64,000 nt of DNA from JAAYPI01 sp963668615 (lineage in GTDB: Bacteria; Bacteroidota; Bacteroidia; Bacteroidales; Paludibacteraceae): the NCBI GenBank assembly GCA_963668615.2, contig CAXXCL010000003.1:310001-374000 (forward strand). The letters are read 5' to 3'. The position numbers and the translations under genes were made by a program. The notes beneath the pieces were generated by a model. That model was not told the DNA's origin. It worked only from the letters and a program-made list of their open reading frames with translations, and did no database searches. Within the stretch, counting starts at the first letter, position 1. Each line of letters starts with the position of its first letter. Shown here piece by piece: positions 23,387-32,946 of this stretch.

Positions 23387-24202
23387 ATGACGCATCCTTT
23401 TTTTGAAAATACAACTAAAATCGTTCAGTATTCCCTTTTTTGGTTTGCTTTTGCAGTACTACAAGTGTTAGTTTTGTATCCACTAATCGAATTACCGTTA
23501 TGGGTTATTATACTGGATGGTTTTATTCAGGCGATTATTTACGGATTACTTGGCATATTACTATGGAGTATCATCAAATATGGAAATTACGCCATCTTAA
23601 GCATTCAGCAACAAATCATTAACTATGTCGCTCTATCAATTTTGACTATCGGAATTTGGTTGGGATTGGGATTTTCTTTCATGTATTTGATAGTGGGGAA
23701 TGAATTGACCATTCTATTGATGCCGATTCTCCCTATTCAAGGTTTTATCGGTCTGTTGGTTTATTTACTAATTATACAACAGTTCAGTTTAGTTTTTCAA
23801 CAAAATAAAATGGCTGATGAAGCCATAGAAAAGCAGGAGAAAGCTGTGACAAGGGAAGCAATTAGAACAGAACAATTAGAAAGAATCGCTGTAAAATTGG
23901 GTTCTAAAATTCACGTGGTACCGGTTTCTGAAATTCTTTATTTACAAGCCGATGGTGATTATGTCCAAATATTTACAAATGAGGGTAAATACCTAAAAGA
24001 ACAAACACTGAAGTACTTTGAAGAACATTTACCTGAAAATCAATTTGTAAGAGTACATCGTTCTTTCATTGTGAATGTAGAAATGATTTCACGCATTGAA
24101 CTTTACGAGAAACAAAACCAGATGATAACCCTTAAAACCGGTGTACAAATCAAGACCAGCCCGACGGGTTACAAAACATTAAGGTCTGTATTAAATCTTT
24201 AA
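23387..24202 (+). CDS. Membrane-anchored LytTR transcription regulator
   Basis: About 271 residues from the ATG at 23387 (an upstream TTG is less likely). Four hydrophobic helices (about 13-35, 40-62, 70-92 and 95-120) are followed by a short linker helix and a LytTR DNA-binding domain from about residue 170. That domain has VSEILYLQADGDYVQIF, KYLKEQTLKYFEEHL and FVRVHRSFIVN. There is no receiver domain or kinase, so it appears to be a one-component membrane sensor-regulator. Pairing with the LiaF-like gene suggests control by envelope state. Confidence 0.87.
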   Translation: MTHPFFENTTKIVQYSLFWFAFAVLQVLVLYPLIELPLWVIILDGFIQAIIYGLLGILLWSIIKYGNYAILSIQQQIINYVALSILTIGIWLGLGFSFMYLIVGNELTILLMPILPIQGFIGLLVYLLIIQQFSLVFQQNKMADEAIEKQEKAVTREAIRTEQLERIAVKLGSKIHVVPVSEILYLQADGDYVQIFTNEGKYLKEQTLKYFEEHLPENQFVRVHRSFIVNVEMISRIELYEKQNQMITLKTGVQIKTSPTGYKTLRSVLNL

Positions 24203-24207
24203 AAAAG

Positions 24208-24585
24208 CTATCTCACCTTTACCACAACATTAATTGAATCGATAGTTGAATTTTCTTCCCACGAACGACAATAATTGAATTTTAATGTATCCGTACCAAC
24301 CGTAACACCTTTAAATTTCCAGATTTCCGTTCCACCACTTCCATCTAAAACAGGCTCATCAGCATCGTAAACGTACCCAATGCTATCAACTACGGCAATA
24401 GAATTTTTGTTTTTCCATTTCCATGAATAGCCTGTTGTCGGATTTGATGCCAAATAAAGTTCAAATTGCTCACCAACAGCTATTTCGTAATACGTTTTTG
24501 TTTCGTATTTGTTCTTATCCGGTTTTTCTTCACAGCCAAATAAAGACATTAGGGTAACTAAACATATTTGCAAGATTGTTCTCAT
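24208..24585 (-). CDS. Chagasin-like (I42) peptidase inhibitor lipoprotein
   Basis: About 125 residues from the ATG at 24585. A lipoprotein signal ends at LMSLFGCEE. The mature part carries three loops of the chagasin family of cysteine-protease inhibitors: NPTTGYSW, the Gly-rich GSGGTEIWKFKG, and CRSWEEN (the RPWE-like loop). It would sit on the membrane facing the periplasm and guard against papain-like proteases. Start and previous stop overlap as ATGA, so it is translated after the phosphatase gene. Confidence 0.85.
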   Translation of the reverse strand: MRTILQICLVTLMSLFGCEEKPDKNKYETKTYYEIAVGEQFELYLASNPTTGYSWKWKNKNSIAVVDSIGYVYDADEPVLDGSGGTEIWKFKGVTVGTDTLKFNYCRSWEENSTIDSINVVVKVR

Positions 24586-25055
24586 ATCTTCCCTGTTTGA
24601 ATTTTCAATAATAATCCCCGGCAAGCATCTTCCAAGATGTCAAGCACCAACTCAAAACCTGCATCACCACCATAGTACGGATCAGGAATATAATCTTCAT
24701 CGCAAACTTGACAAAAATCAGTCATTTTTGAAATTTTCCGTTTGGCTTCCAATGTTGGTGCTCGGTCACACAAATCATCCACATTCGTATTGTCCATACC
24801 AATGATTAAGTCAAAATTTTCAAAATCAGCGTATTCCACAGGTCGAGAAAGACTGGTAAGAGTATATCCACGCCGCGTGGCATGCTCTTTCATGCGATAA
24901 TCGGCAGTTTCCCCTTTATGTATCGAAAGAATTCCTGCAGAATCAATCACAAACGAATCACTGAGACCCGCTTCATCAACGACCTGTTTCATCACTGACT
25001 CAGCAGCTGCCGAGCGACAAATATTCCCCAAGCATACAAACAATATTTTCTTCAT
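24582..25055 (-). CDS. Low-molecular-weight protein tyrosine phosphatase
   Basis: A 157-residue protein from the ATG at 25055. The P-loop VCLGNICRS holds the nucleophile Cys8 and Arg14, and the general acid Asp125 lies in PDPYYGG. This is the complete active site of the LMW-PTP family. Such enzymes dephosphorylate tyrosine kinases of polysaccharide export or arginine-phosphate; the partner is not visible here. It lies 18 bases after priA and overlaps the chagasin-like gene, forming a three-gene operon. Confidence 0.93.
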   Translation of the reverse strand: MKKILFVCLGNICRSAAAESVMKQVVDEAGLSDSFVIDSAGILSIHKGETADYRMKEHATRRGYTLTSLSRPVEYADFENFDLIIGMDNTNVDDLCDRAPTLEAKRKISKMTDFCQVCDEDYIPDPYYGGDAGFELVLDILEDACRGLLLKIQTGKI

Positions 25056-25073
25056 AGGATTATAATTCACACA

Positions 25074-27536
25074 TTACATCGGATCTACATCTACAACTAT
25101 ATTTACCGTCTTAAACTGTTTCAACACACTATTAATTGTTTCGGCTATTCTATTTTTTGCTCTTTTATACGAAGCCTCATTTTCAATTTTCAACATTATT
25201 TTTTTTACGTATAACCCTTGCATTCTACCCACAGGCGGATTATCGGGACCCAATACCCTATTTCCAAAAATGGCAACTAATTCGTACGCCAACTTTTCGA
25301 CCGCAGCATTATTTATTTTCTCGTCCTTATGTTTTGTATAAATAGCAATTATCCTGTAATAAGGAGGATATTTAAATAATTTTCGTTCAGCCAATTGCGT
25401 GGCAAAAAAATCAGTATAGTTATTGTTTACAATTTGTGCTACTATCGGATTTTGGGGAACAAAAGTTTGCAGAATGACCATACCTCGTTTGTGCTTTCTC
25501 CCCGCCCTGCCACTCACTTGCACCAACATTTGAAAAGCTCGCTCACTCGACCTAAAATCGGGGTAATTAAACAAATTATCGGCATTTAAAATACCGACAA
25601 CACTCACATTTTCAAAATCTAATCCTTTAGAAACCATTTGTGTACCAATCAGCACATCAATTTTATGCTCTTCAAAATCATTAATAATATTTCGGTATCC
25701 GTATTTAGTCCGAGTTGTATCCAAATCCATGCGACCAATCGAAACGTCAGGAAAATATTTTTTCAGTTCTTCCTCTACCTTTTCCGTTCCAAACCCTCTA
25801 TCCTTTATCTGCGTGTTTCCACAAGAAGGACACACATTCGGCATAGATTCAGTATAACCACAATAATGACACGTAAGTGCATATTGGTTTTTGTGATACG
25901 TCAAACTCACGTCACAATGTTTGCATTTAGGCACCCAACCACATTGTGAGCATTCTACAAAAGAAGAAAATCCCCTCCTATTTTGAAATAAAACAACTTG
26001 TTCGTTATTTGCCAAAGCTTCTTGCATCTTTTCCAAAAGCAACCAAGAAAACATTGATTTCATTCGGTTTTTCTTGAATGCGTCCTGAATATCGACCACC
26101 AGAATTTCAGGCATTTGAATATTTTCGTAACGAGACGATAATTCTACCAAAGCATACTTGTCGGTTGTAGCATTAAAATAGCTTTCTAAGGAAGGAGTGG
26201 CAGTTCCGAGTAACACTTTACTATTAAACATATTAGCCAACACCAATGATGCATTACGTGCATGATAACGAGGTGCCGGTTCATATTGCTTATAGGTATT
26301 TTCATGTTCTTCGTCTACAATAATCAGCCCTAAACGGCTAAACGGCAAAAACACAGAAGAACGAACACCCAAAATTACCTGATAACGGTTCTTGTTCAAC
26401 AAATCATTGTAAATCTCGACACGTTCAGCATCCGAAAATCTAGAGTGATAGATGGCAAGTTTATCTCCAAAAACACGCTTTAATCTATTGGTGAGCTGTA
26501 TCGTAAGGGCTATTTCAGGCACTAAATACAGAACTTGCTCTCCTTTTTCAATAGCTTCTTGTATTAACCTGATGTAAATTTCAGTTTTACCACTCGAAGT
26601 TATTCCGTGCAACAAAACAACCCTATTTTCATCAAAATGCGTTTTGATTTTATCGAAAGCTTCCGTCTGACTTTCATTCAAATGGTTTATTGCTTCACAC
26701 TCTTCTTCCTGGCTTGCTAAGCGAGCAACTTGCTCAGGATAAGTTTCAAAAACTTGTTTTTCAACCAACGCTATACAGGCAGATTCGTATCCCTGGAAGG
26801 TGCTAAGTAACTGCTTTTTCGAAATTTTATTTTGTTCGTCAAATTCTCCGTTACCACCAGACAATTCGAGATAGCCTTTTAAAAGTTCACCCTGCTTTTT
26901 AGCTCGTTTCAATTCATCAAACAACAAAACGCCCTTTTGCTTTGCCTGAGATGACAGCCGAATATAATTTTCATATCTCGGCTTATAGTTTTCTTGTACA
27001 ACCTCACGAACCCTGATAACATCTTTTTCCAACAGTGTTTTTATGGCCGTCACCACAGTTTTGTTGCCACTTTCTTTTATCAACTGTTCAATTCGAAGAG
27101 ATTTTTTTTCTCGGAGTACAGCAACTATGTCCTGCTCCTTTTTAGAAAAAACCGAATTAGTCGGGGAATCAACATTTATATCAACAAAAGTTTCACTTTC
27201 AAGTTTTAAACCGGAAGGAAGAGCTGCCTTAAACACTTCACCCAAGGAACATTGATAATACGAAGCAATCCACTCCCAAAATTTCAACTGAACAGGTGAA
27301 ACAATCGGTTGTTGATCCAAAACACCTACGATTTCTTTTATTTGATAATCAGACGAATAATCTTGATGAAAAGAATATACCAAAGCAGTATATATTTTCG
27401 TTTTTCCCCAAGGCACAATAACTCGCATACCCACATCAAGCCGACCCAGCATTTCAGTGGGAACAACGTACGTATAAACATTTGCGACAGGCAATGGTAA
27501 TATCACGTCAACATATATGGGTAATTTTAAATCCAA
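25074..27536 (-). CDS. priA: Primosomal protein N' (PriA helicase)
   Basis: An 820-residue SF2 helicase that restarts stalled replication forks. The N-terminal 3'-binding domain begins VDVILPLPVANVYTYVVP. The helicase core has Walker A GITSSGKTE and the DEEH box VDEEHENTYKQYEP. Between the lobes eight cysteines in pairs (CSQCGWVPKCKHC, CHYCG, CPSCG) bind two zinc ions. Motif VI lies in VSGRAGRKHKRG. Full length. The start is a TTG at 27536; no in-frame ATG gives a complete N-terminus. Confidence 0.96.
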   Translation of the reverse strand: MDLKLPIYVDVILPLPVANVYTYVVPTEMLGRLDVGMRVIVPWGKTKIYTALVYSFHQDYSSDYQIKEIVGVLDQQPIVSPVQLKFWEWIASYYQCSLGEVFKAALPSGLKLESETFVDINVDSPTNSVFSKKEQDIVAVLREKKSLRIEQLIKESGNKTVVTAIKTLLEKDVIRVREVVQENYKPRYENYIRLSSQAKQKGVLLFDELKRAKKQGELLKGYLELSGGNGEFDEQNKISKKQLLSTFQGYESACIALVEKQVFETYPEQVARLASQEEECEAINHLNESQTEAFDKIKTHFDENRVVLLHGITSSGKTEIYIRLIQEAIEKGEQVLYLVPEIALTIQLTNRLKRVFGDKLAIYHSRFSDAERVEIYNDLLNKNRYQVILGVRSSVFLPFSRLGLIIVDEEHENTYKQYEPAPRYHARNASLVLANMFNSKVLLGTATPSLESYFNATTDKYALVELSSRYENIQMPEILVVDIQDAFKKNRMKSMFSWLLLEKMQEALANNEQVVLFQNRRGFSSFVECSQCGWVPKCKHCDVSLTYHKNQYALTCHYCGYTESMPNVCPSCGNTQIKDRGFGTEKVEEELKKYFPDVSIGRMDLDTTRTKYGYRNIINDFEEHKIDVLIGTQMVSKGLDFENVSVVGILNADNLFNYPDFRSSERAFQMLVQVSGRAGRKHKRGMVILQTFVPQNPIVAQIVNNNYTDFFATQLAERKLFKYPPYYRIIAIYTKHKDEKINNAAVEKLAYELVAIFGNRVLGPDNPPVGRMQGLYVKKIMLKIENEASYKRAKNRIAETINSVLKQFKTVNIVVDVDPM

Positions 27537-27555
27537 TTTTATTGTGAGTTACGTG

Positions 27556-27563
27556 CAAAGATA
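27556..27563 (-). promoter_or_regulatory. Probable priA -7 box
   Basis: The minus strand has TATCTTTG 20 bases upstream of the priA start. The -7 box is a perfect match, but no TTTG stands at 19-21 bases; the nearest is 14 away. The 5' leader would be short. Confidence 0.45.
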
Positions 27564-27645
27564 AAAAAAAGAGGAATCAAACACACCATAATATATTTAG
27601 TTTACCAAAATCAATTGCTGAATTTTGTAACGTTTTTTGAGCTTT

Positions 27646-27676
27646 TTTGTGTATTCGTTTTTTACGTTTATCTTTG
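27646..27676 (+). promoter_or_regulatory. Promoter of the plug-protein operon
   Basis: TTTG (27646-27649), 19 bases, then TATCTTTG (27669-27676). The ATG of the next gene begins only five bases after the -7 box, so the transcript would be leaderless or nearly so. Confidence 0.7.
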
Positions 27677-27681
27677 TCAAC

Positions 27682-28947
27682 ATGAAATATTTCAAATACA
27701 TACTTGTTTATTTGTTTGTTTTGACAACTATGAGTGGATACGCCCAAGTTTTTGAAACAAAATCCTTTGTAAAGGAAATCCAGACCATAAGAATCGAAAA
27801 TCCGGATAAAAAACCTTATTACCCCGTCATAGAGTTAGGTTCTCAAGGAAAAATTAATTTATCATTTGATGATTTATCTCCTGAAATTAGTTCTTATTCT
27901 TATACAATAATTCATTGTAACGCTGACTGGACAAAATCTTCTCTTAATGAATCGGAATATTTGGAAGGATTAAGAACAGGTTTTATAAGTGATTATAAAA
28001 CATCTATCAACACTTTTTTCTCCTACACTCACTATGAATTGACTTTTCCAAATAATGATATTCAATTTAAAGTATCGGGAAACTATGTTGTTCTCATTTT
28101 CAAAGATAACGATACCGAACATCCTGTTCTCTCTGCGTGTTTTTCGGTGGTAAGCACTCAAGTCGGAATAAAAGCGAACGTAACTTCTATGACAGAAATC
28201 GACTATAACAAAGGTCACCAGCAACTAGAATTTGCAGTGTCATACCCAAACTATAACATTCAAATTCCAAGTACCGATTTAAAAATTGTTGTTCGTCAAA
28301 ACTTACGCACGGACAATCAGGTTACAGATATTGTGCCCACCTATTTTGAACAAAATAACGCTATCTATAAAAATAACCGAAAATTAATTTTTGATGCCGG
28401 TAATGAATTCCGAAACTTCGACATTTCATCTACCAGGATACTAAGCAATCGGGTTAAATCCATCGATTACTATAAACCATATTATCATGTAACACTGTTT
28501 CCTGATGAAATTCGCAAGAAAAAGTGGTATACTCTCGAAAAAGATATAAATGGTAGATACATTATAAATGTTCAATTCTCAGATGAAGATGATACCGAAG
28601 GTGATTACTTTTTTGTCCATTTTACATTGCCTATGGAAACGCCAATATTGGATGGAAACTTCTATCTTCTGGGGCAATTCAACGAATTTCGTTTGGACGA
28701 AAAATCGAAAATGGTATATAACTTCAAAACAGCCGCTTACGAGAATACTTTATTACTAAAACAAGGAGGTTACAACTATAACTACGTATTTGTTCCGAAC
28801 GGAGAAACGATTGGTCAAATGGAACAAATTGAAGGCAATTATTGGGAAACGGAAAATGAATATATTATTTATGTCTATCATCGACCTTTTGGTGGAAGAT
28901 ATGATGAACTAATAGGCGTAAGTGTAAACTTTTCAAATCAACAATAA
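27682..28947 (+). CDS. DUF5103 protein, type IX secretion plug-type
   Basis: About 421 residues from the ATG at 27682. A signal peptide ends near TTMSGYAQ. The body is beta-rich with the DUF5103 order: an N-terminal domain with YPVIELGSQGKINLSFDDL, a middle part SYTIIHCNADWTKSSLNE, and a C-terminal domain with NFYLLGQFNEF and YNYNYVFVP. A DUF5103 family member is the plug that closes the type IX secretion translocon on the periplasmic side. Function here is inferred from the family. It is followed after one base by a thioesterase gene. Confidence 0.82.
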   Translation: MKYFKYILVYLFVLTTMSGYAQVFETKSFVKEIQTIRIENPDKKPYYPVIELGSQGKINLSFDDLSPEISSYSYTIIHCNADWTKSSLNESEYLEGLRTGFISDYKTSINTFFSYTHYELTFPNNDIQFKVSGNYVVLIFKDNDTEHPVLSACFSVVSTQVGIKANVTSMTEIDYNKGHQQLEFAVSYPNYNIQIPSTDLKIVVRQNLRTDNQVTDIVPTYFEQNNAIYKNNRKLIFDAGNEFRNFDISSTRILSNRVKSIDYYKPYYHVTLFPDEIRKKKWYTLEKDINGRYIINVQFSDEDDTEGDYFFVHFTLPMETPILDGNFYLLGQFNEFRLDEKSKMVYNFKTAAYENTLLLKQGGYNYNYVFVPNGETIGQMEQIEGNYWETENEYIIYVYHRPFGGRYDELIGVSVNFSNQQ

Positions 28948-28948
28948 A

Positions 28949-29365
28949 ATGGCAAAAAAATACGATTACGAATTACTATTTAAAGTTCGCGACTACGAAT
29001 GCGATTTACAAGGCATTGTCAATAATGCTAATTATCAACACTATTTGGAACATACTCGCCACGAATTTTTATTATCACAAAATATCAGTTTTGCCGAATT
29101 ACACGAACAAGGAATTGACGCAGTAGTTGCCCGAATAGAAATGGCATTTAAATTTCCCTTGAAGAGTAAGGATGAATTTGTGTCAAAACTTAACGTAAGA
29201 AAAGAAGGAATTAAACATGCATTTTATCAGGATATTTACAGATTGCCCGATATGAAACTTTGCATACGTGCAAAAGTGGAAAGTGTTTGTTTGGTGAACG
29301 GTGCATTAAATGATTGCCCTCAACTGGATGAAAAGCTGGCTCCTTTTTTTCGAATAGAAAAATAA
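28949..29365 (+). CDS. Acyl-CoA thioesterase, 4HBT/YbgC-like
   Basis: A 138-residue hotdog-fold protein. RDYECDLQGIVNNANYQHYLEH near the start is the YbgC-type active site, with Asp/Gly and the Asn-Tyr-Tyr pattern. It hydrolyses acyl-CoA or acyl-ACP thioesters in the cytoplasm; chain preference is unknown. It lies one base after the plug-type gene and seven before the NYN gene, so all three are co-expressed. Confidence 0.88.
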   Translation: MAKKYDYELLFKVRDYECDLQGIVNNANYQHYLEHTRHEFLLSQNISFAELHEQGIDAVVARIEMAFKFPLKSKDEFVSKLNVRKEGIKHAFYQDIYRLPDMKLCIRAKVESVCLVNGALNDCPQLDEKLAPFFRIEK

Positions 29366-29371
29366 AAAAAA

Positions 29372-30145
29372 ATGGAAAAAACAAATTTCAACATAGCCGT
29401 ACTAATTGACGGCGATAATGCTCGACCAAAGCTTCTACAAGCAATTCTTGAAGAAGTATCGAAATACGGGAAAGCAACAATAAGAAGAATCTATGGCGAT
29501 TGGACAGAAAAACAAATGAATGGTTGGAAAGAAATTATCAACCAATTTTCGTTCAATCCTGTACAAAAGTTTTCATACACAACCGGTAAAAATTCCACGG
29601 ATAGTTCTCTTATCATTGATGCAATGGACATATTACACAGTAAAAATGTAGATGGCTTTTGTATTGTATCAAGCGATAGTGATTATACCGGTTTGGCAAA
29701 AAGAATTCGCGAAGAAGGTGTTTTCGTGATGGGCATTGGCGAAAAGAAAACACCGAATGCTTTTGTTCAATCGTGCGAAATTTTCACTTATTGTGAAAAT
29801 ATCAACAGTGAATTACTAGAAGAAATTAGTAAGAAAAAAGTAACCGGAAAGAAAATTGCAAAGGTTACTACAGAAAATACGGAATATACCAAAAACGCAG
29901 ACGTTCCGAAAACGGAAAAAATTGATACGACAATCATTGATAAAGCTTTCAATATTTCCATCAATGAAGAAGAAGAAGTCCATATAGCACAAGTAGGTCT
30001 GAGCTTGAGAAAAATAGACCCGAGTTTTGACCCAAGAGCCTATGGTTTTAAGAATCTTACCAAACTATTCGAGAGTTTACCCAAATATCAAGTTATCAAA
30101 AACGAAGTGAACGGTTTGAATCATCCGCTTGTAAAATTAAAATAA
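29372..30145 (+). CDS. NYN (LabA-like) nuclease domain with OST-HTH/LOTUS domain
   Basis: A 257-residue protein. The NYN/PIN-like domain (about 1-150) has the acidic active-site motifs LIDGDNARP, DSSLIIDAMDIL and SSDSDYTGLAKRIREEG. A charged linker is followed by a C-terminal OST-HTH (LOTUS) RNA-binding domain from about residue 195 (QVGLSLRKIDPSFDPRAYG, LTKLFESLPKY). The family is thought to be an RNA-processing or degrading nuclease with an RNA-reading domain. No catalytic acid is visibly lost. Last gene of the plug operon, before a good terminator. Confidence 0.88.
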   Translation: MEKTNFNIAVLIDGDNARPKLLQAILEEVSKYGKATIRRIYGDWTEKQMNGWKEIINQFSFNPVQKFSYTTGKNSTDSSLIIDAMDILHSKNVDGFCIVSSDSDYTGLAKRIREEGVFVMGIGEKKTPNAFVQSCEIFTYCENINSELLEEISKKKVTGKKIAKVTTENTEYTKNADVPKTEKIDTTIIDKAFNISINEEEEVHIAQVGLSLRKIDPSFDPRAYGFKNLTKLFESLPKYQVIKNEVNGLNHPLVKLK

Positions 30146-30156
30146 TTCACCTCCGT

Positions 30157-30197
30157 AAAAAAAAAGCATCAAGGGTTTTTCCTTGATGCTTTTTTAT
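30157..30197. terminator. Bidirectional terminator
   Basis: The stem GCATCAAGG (30166-30174) pairs with CCTTGATGC (30181-30189). It is flanked by runs of A and T on both sides, so it can end both the plus-strand NYN operon and the minus-strand AsmA gene. Confidence 0.88.
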
Positions 30198-30216
30198 TTT
30201 TATCTATTTGGTTGAT

Positions 30217-32946
30217 TTAAATCGCCACACTACTTTCGGCTTTCTGAATTACCTTTTTTGCTTCTTCATCAGCTTTTTTGTTCAATTGATCAGCTTTCTT
30301 TTGTGCTTCTTGTACCATCTTTTTAGAAGCAATTTCTGCGGCCTTTTTAGCTATCGGATTTTTAGCGTTTTTAACCAACTCATTTCCTTGATTTTGAGCC
30401 TCTGCAATCAATTGGTCTCCTGCTTTTTTAGCTTCTGTACGAAGTTTATCAGCTTCTGCATTAGCAGCCTTTAAGGCATTGGCTTTTTGCTGACGAGCTT
30501 CTTCCAACGCTTTTGCTTTAGCATTATCCACCTGCTTAGTTACTTCTGCTTTAACTTGCGTTTTTGCTGTTTGAACCGCTGTATTTACCGTATTCGTTAA
30601 ATCAATTGCCACTTTTGGTTTGGTAAAAGTTCCACCAATTTTTAAACCGACAGTTGAAAAAGCACCCAATTTAAGTTTACTCGGCAATGTCACATTTCCC
30701 GTATACGCCATGGTTTGATCCAAACCGGTTGAACCACCCATATTAAATTTCACATCACTTACTTTGAAATCAAAAGGTTTGGTAGTAACTCTACCATCTT
30801 TAATATCAAAATTTAAAGCTAAATTTTTAATATTCATAGTTGACAAATCTTCTCTTTTCAAGGCTTTAGCTAAAGCTGTAACAGCCGGAACATCTTTTAT
30901 TACAACTGACTGCGTTGACAAATTACCACCACCCACAAGAGTTGCCAAATCAGGCATCATATCCTTTTTAAGTAACGAATTAAAAGCAATTTTCGTAGAA
31001 AATTTGCCTGTTGACTGTTTGAAAATTGGAGCCATTTTCTGCAACATCTCCACTTGACTGAAAATTTCGGTAAAGGCTACTTCTTGAATATTTAGGTTAA
31101 AATCCACTTTCGGTTTGCTTGGTTCTTTCGTACTATAAAGGCCATTCATTAACATACTTCCGCCAAAAGCATTGACCGCCATGTTTTGTATATTCAATTC
31201 TCCATCAAGCACTTTAAGCGTTCCTTTTGCATTGGTAAAATTCATTTTATCATAAACCAATTGTTTAAATCCGGCATTTAATGTAAAATCAATATTCTTA
31301 GGTATTTCAATCACAGAAGCAGTATCACTTGCAGCGGATTGTGTCCCTGCATTTTTTGCAGACGTTTGAGCACCTGTTGTTTCTTCGGTCATGAAATCGC
31401 TGACATTAAAATAATTAGACTGCATTGTCAGCTGACCCTTTAGTGTTTTGTCATGAAGAGCATAAGCCACAAAGTTTTCGAGTTTACCGGTTGCACTTAT
31501 ATCATTTCTACCTATTTTTACATCTAAACCGGTCAAGTCAACATAACGGTTATTGAATATAAGGTTTGCATTCGTAATTGACACTTTTTGAGGTAACGAT
31601 TTGGTATCCACAAGCATATTGGAAACATCCAATTTCCCTGAAAATTTAAATTTATCGTACATATTATTGTCGTAATACGACATTTTACCTGCCAATGCCA
31701 AATTAACATCTAACAAACCGTTGAGTTTCATGTCATCTCCGAGCGGATAAAAATCTTTCACATCACCTAAATTCAACTTTCCTACAGCTTTGAGTGTCAT
31801 ATCAGGATCGCTCATCGGAGTAGCTAATCGCAATTGTAAATTAAACGGATTGGCTCCCAACAAGAAAGAGAAACGAGAAATATCGACAACCGTTTCGTCG
31901 AGCGTTTTTCCCGGATTGGTAATTTTTGCATTCACATTGATATTTTTCAACGATTTGGGTAACGAAGGATATTGAAACCAACCGTTAACCACATTCAATC
32001 CCAAACTAAACGCAGGATAATAATCTCCCACCATGTTACCTTTAATGTATCCTTTTAAATCGACTTTACCGCCGGCTTTTATGTCACTGAAACTATTGGC
32101 ATAAATCGCCGGAATCATAGAAAGAATAGATTTAAAATCAACGTCCTTTGCATTCAAGGTTAAATCCATACCCCAACCATCTTCTAAACTTTTTACCCAA
32201 CCTTCAAGTGAAAACGCAATTTCATTAATGCGTGATGAATTTTTACTAAATGAAAAAATCATATCATTGAGATTAGCATTTATATCGGCATCGAAGAGCA
32301 CATTTGCCTTGGAGATATAATCAATTTTATCCATTGTAAAAGTCAATGAATCTATGGTAGTGTGTGTAACCAACAAAGAACTGTCAGCTGTAAAATCGCC
32401 CGAAGTGGTATGATTCAAATTTTTGATAATAGCACGCATATTGCTCTCTTCGTCAATATACGCCAAATTAGCCGCTTTGATTTTGAAACTTCGCAACTTA
32501 AAGTGAAATTTAGATGCCGTTGTATCCACTTCAGAGGTATCTTTCATGATATTCCAGTTCACCTTCCCGTCGGGCAAAACGTGTAATTTCACATTCGAAT
32601 TGTTGAATTCTAAATTTCGCACGTCGTAACCTTCATCCGAAAATAGACTCTTCAAGTTAACAACTAATCGTATATTTTCGCTGGAAAAAAGGGTATCCTT
32701 TGCAAACTCATTTGTTCCAATAACGCGTACATTATCCAACTCGATAGTAGCATTGGGAAAATTTCGAATGAAGCTGAGATTTAGTTCTTTAAAATCAACC
32801 TCCGCATTAATCATGTTATTTATTTCCTGTTTGGCTACTTTTAAAATCTTGTCTTTAAACAAGAATGGTGTTGTTAAAAGCAAAACAAACACAAATGCAA
32901 TAACTGAAGCACCTATAATAATGCCCTTTTTCACTTTTGGATTCAT
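30217..32946 (-). CDS. AsmA-family protein
   Basis: About 909 residues from the ATG at 32946 (MNPKVKKGIIIG). One N-terminal membrane helix (about 8-28) is followed by the AsmA start domain (NMINAEVDFKELNLSFIRNFPNA) and a long beta-strand-rich region. This ends with the AsmA C-terminal domain containing the GKFSTKIAFNS and LNFDIKDGRVTTKPFDFKV strands. Such proteins bridge the periplasm and are linked to lipid transport to the outer membrane. The last 120 residues form an Ala/Lys/Glu-rich helix (KAKALEEARQQKANALKAA) likely to be a coiled coil, which is an unusual tail. Confidence 0.87.
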   Translation of the reverse strand: MNPKVKKGIIIGASVIAFVFVLLLTTPFLFKDKILKVAKQEINNMINAEVDFKELNLSFIRNFPNATIELDNVRVIGTNEFAKDTLFSSENIRLVVNLKSLFSDEGYDVRNLEFNNSNVKLHVLPDGKVNWNIMKDTSEVDTTASKFHFKLRSFKIKAANLAYIDEESNMRAIIKNLNHTTSGDFTADSSLLVTHTTIDSLTFTMDKIDYISKANVLFDADINANLNDMIFSFSKNSSRINEIAFSLEGWVKSLEDGWGMDLTLNAKDVDFKSILSMIPAIYANSFSDIKAGGKVDLKGYIKGNMVGDYYPAFSLGLNVVNGWFQYPSLPKSLKNINVNAKITNPGKTLDETVVDISRFSFLLGANPFNLQLRLATPMSDPDMTLKAVGKLNLGDVKDFYPLGDDMKLNGLLDVNLALAGKMSYYDNNMYDKFKFSGKLDVSNMLVDTKSLPQKVSITNANLIFNNRYVDLTGLDVKIGRNDISATGKLENFVAYALHDKTLKGQLTMQSNYFNVSDFMTEETTGAQTSAKNAGTQSAASDTASVIEIPKNIDFTLNAGFKQLVYDKMNFTNAKGTLKVLDGELNIQNMAVNAFGGSMLMNGLYSTKEPSKPKVDFNLNIQEVAFTEIFSQVEMLQKMAPIFKQSTGKFSTKIAFNSLLKKDMMPDLATLVGGGNLSTQSVVIKDVPAVTALAKALKREDLSTMNIKNLALNFDIKDGRVTTKPFDFKVSDVKFNMGGSTGLDQTMAYTGNVTLPSKLKLGAFSTVGLKIGGTFTKPKVAIDLTNTVNTAVQTAKTQVKAEVTKQVDNAKAKALEEARQQKANALKAANAEADKLRTEAKKAGDQLIAEAQNQGNELVKNAKNPIAKKAAEIASKKMVQEAQKKADQLNKKADEEAKKVIQKAESSVAI

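Noticed and set aside
30208..30474. A Phe/Cys/Leu-rich frame on the plus strand
   Set aside because: It is the mirror of the Lys/Ala-rich tail of the AsmA gene.
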